Assembly (NCBI GenBank): GCA_945877725.1
Contig: CAMDXR010000012.1
Coordinates: 1 to 24,069 of the forward strand
Origin: Limnohabitans sp. Rim8
GTDB taxonomy: Bacteria > Pseudomonadota > Gammaproteobacteria > Burkholderiales > Burkholderiaceae_C
Direction: 5' to 3'
DNA: 24,069 bases
The position numbers were made by a program, and so were the translations under genes. The notes under the pieces are model-generated. The model did no database searches, had not been told where the DNA came from, and saw only the letters and a program-made list of their open reading frames with translations. Below, one piece after another: positions 23,046-24,069 of this stretch. Each line of letters begins with the position of its first letter. Positions within the stretch are counted from its first letter, which is position 1.

Positions 23046-23985
23046 ACGCAGGCGCTTGCATCCGTTGCCGGGCCTGTGCGGCCACTCCGGTGTCTTTGAA
23101 AGCCCAGCTCAGCGAAGCCCCCGCACCTTGCAGTGCCGCACGCACGGCTTGTTGCTCCAGTGCGCAGCTGCGGGGTCTTTCCAAAAGTGCCAGTGCCCAG
23201 TCGGGCAACATCTGAAAAGCCGATTTGACGATCAAGGTGACCAAGGGGCGATCAAGCGGAGCGCAGGGGTAGTTTTCGACCAAACGGATGATTTCACGGG
23301 TGCGATCATCGACCAACAAGTCCGCCTGAAAATCCTGCAACTGCGTCAGGGCCTGGTGCCGGGTGACGGGTAAATCGGTGGCCCCCAGGCGCTGACCCAC
23401 TTGCGCCATTTCGGCAAAGTATTGATCTTGCCTTGGGTTGCCCAAGGGCTGCAGCGACAAGTCTTGGTAGGCGCGCAAAAAACTGGTGGTCTCGCCCAGA
23501 TGGACCCAGCGGATCAACTCTGGCTCGTTGGCTACATAAGGTTTGCCATCTGGCAGGGTGCCGCGAATGTTGGCGTGGATGCGGTTGACCCGTTCAATGG
23601 CGTGCAAGGCTGCGGCGGTTCCGCCATAGGTGGTGGCGGCCACAAAAAAGGCGGTGCGCCCCAGCCGTGCCTGCAATTGGGTGCGAAAGCTGGAGTGGTC
23701 CCACACGGCCGCCAAAGCCCGGGGGTGCAAGGCCTGCAAGAGCAGTGAGGACAAGCCCCCCGTCATCATGGCCACAAAATGCGCGTGAACTTGCCATGCG
23801 GCCGAGTCGGGGCCAAACAAGCCCGGGTCTCCGGCGGGTTGCAAAAAGTCACGGGCATCGCCCGTGGCCCCGGTGATGGCCCGCACGCGCTCGCCCATGA
23901 GCGTTTTGAGCCGGTCCGACACTTCTCCTTTGAACTGGCTGGCCCAGGCGTTTAATGCATTGGGAAAGGGCGGTGGCTGAAACAT
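23014..23985 (-). CDS. MpaB/DUF2236 family oxygenase-like protein
   Basis: A 323-residue member of the DUF2236 family, which includes the fungal oxygenase MpaB and is related to latex-clearing proteins that bind haem b. The family core is visible: GLSSLLLQALHPRALAAVWDHSSF with H87 and H97, then GRTAFFVAATTYGGTAAA, HANIRGTLPDGKPYVANEPELIRWVH and LPVTRHQALTQL. The two His residues in the HP...DHS block are candidate haem ligands. No signal peptide is seen. Function of bacterial members is mostly unknown. The start at 23985 gives the expected length but has no strong ribosome binding site. It is convergent with the COG0523 operon. Confidence 0.85.
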   Translation of the reverse strand: MFQPPPFPNALNAWASQFKGEVSDRLKTLMGERVRAITGATGDARDFLQPAGDPGLFGPDSAAWQVHAHFVAMMTGGLSSLLLQALHPRALAAVWDHSSFRTQLQARLGRTAFFVAATTYGGTAAALHAIERVNRIHANIRGTLPDGKPYVANEPELIRWVHLGETTSFLRAYQDLSLQPLGNPRQDQYFAEMAQVGQRLGATDLPVTRHQALTQLQDFQADLLVDDRTREIIRLVENYPCAPLDRPLVTLIVKSAFQMLPDWALALLERPRSCALEQQAVRAALQGAGASLSWAFKDTGVAAQARQRMQAPAFRAAESSPGT

Positions 23986-24069
23986 GGGCGGGCTTGTTAA
24001 TGGGGGGGCAAGGGGGCAGTTTGGGTCAGCGTTGGCTGCGCATTAAATGCGGCATGAAGTATGGCATTT

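Noticed and set aside
24047..24069. Possible start of another plus-strand gene (ATG at 24047 or 24054)
   Set aside because: Only 5 to 7 codons remain before the window ends, so nothing can be supported.

Overview
The window is bacterial, GC-rich and densely coding, with no stretch longer than about 225 bases lacking a gene. It looks like a chromosomal segment of a Burkholderiales beta-proteobacterium, most likely Comamonadaceae. The reasons are two Bug/TctC-type periplasmic receptors without membrane partners nearby, a four-carbon acid sugar (threonate) catabolic cluster, and an intergenic palindrome of the type whose translation reads VIPAKAGIH. The genus is not resolved by reading alone.

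Layout. (1) 1-3633, minus strand: a four-carbon sugar acid catabolic operon read Bug receptor, ltnD, otnK, otnC (otnC runs off the left edge). REP-like palindromes lie between otnK and otnC, and otnK carries a slippage-prone Gly/Ala/Ser/Val tract. (2) 3813-5456, plus strand: a two-gene AbiE-type (type IV) toxin-antitoxin/abortive infection cassette with a 9-bp inverted repeat over its promoter. (3) 5484-5801, minus: a NIPSNAP protein. (4) 5956-8210, plus: an ArgE-like M20 deacylase followed by a second Bug receptor, closed by a strong intrinsic terminator. (5) 8263-11037, minus: an extradiol dioxygenase of the DODA/YgiD type, a cytochrome b561 and two different YceI-family periplasmic proteins, divergent from a LysR regulator (11196-12086, plus). 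(6) 12274-14429, plus: an aldehyde dehydrogenase and a pyroglutamyl peptidase I. (7) 14641-22872, plus, possibly to 23045: a complete dipeptide-type ABC importer (binding protein, two permeases, two ATPases) joined by short gaps and stop/start overlaps to a YtcJ-type amidohydrolase, a COG0523 GTPase metallochaperone and perhaps a 58-residue TTG-started protein. (8) 23014-23985, minus: an MpaB/DUF2236 oxygenase-like protein.

How the parts work together. Region 1 probably imports and degrades threonate-like four-carbon acids: LtnD oxidises, OtnK phosphorylates, OtnC decarboxylates to a triose phosphate. Region 7 looks like a peptide or amide scavenging unit in which the importer feeds a metal-dependent hydrolase; the COG0523 protein may supply the metal. 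Region 2 is the accessory element: a candidate phage-defence cassette inserted between metabolic operons, with more A/T-ending codons than its neighbours.

The observations most worth following are the abiE operator, the REP cluster with compensatory stem changes, the otnK repeat tract, the COG0523 protein with an altered G4 motif, and the TTG small ORF whose start sits in a hairpin. No wholly new system is proven. No tRNA, rRNA, CRISPR array, transposase or integrase was seen.
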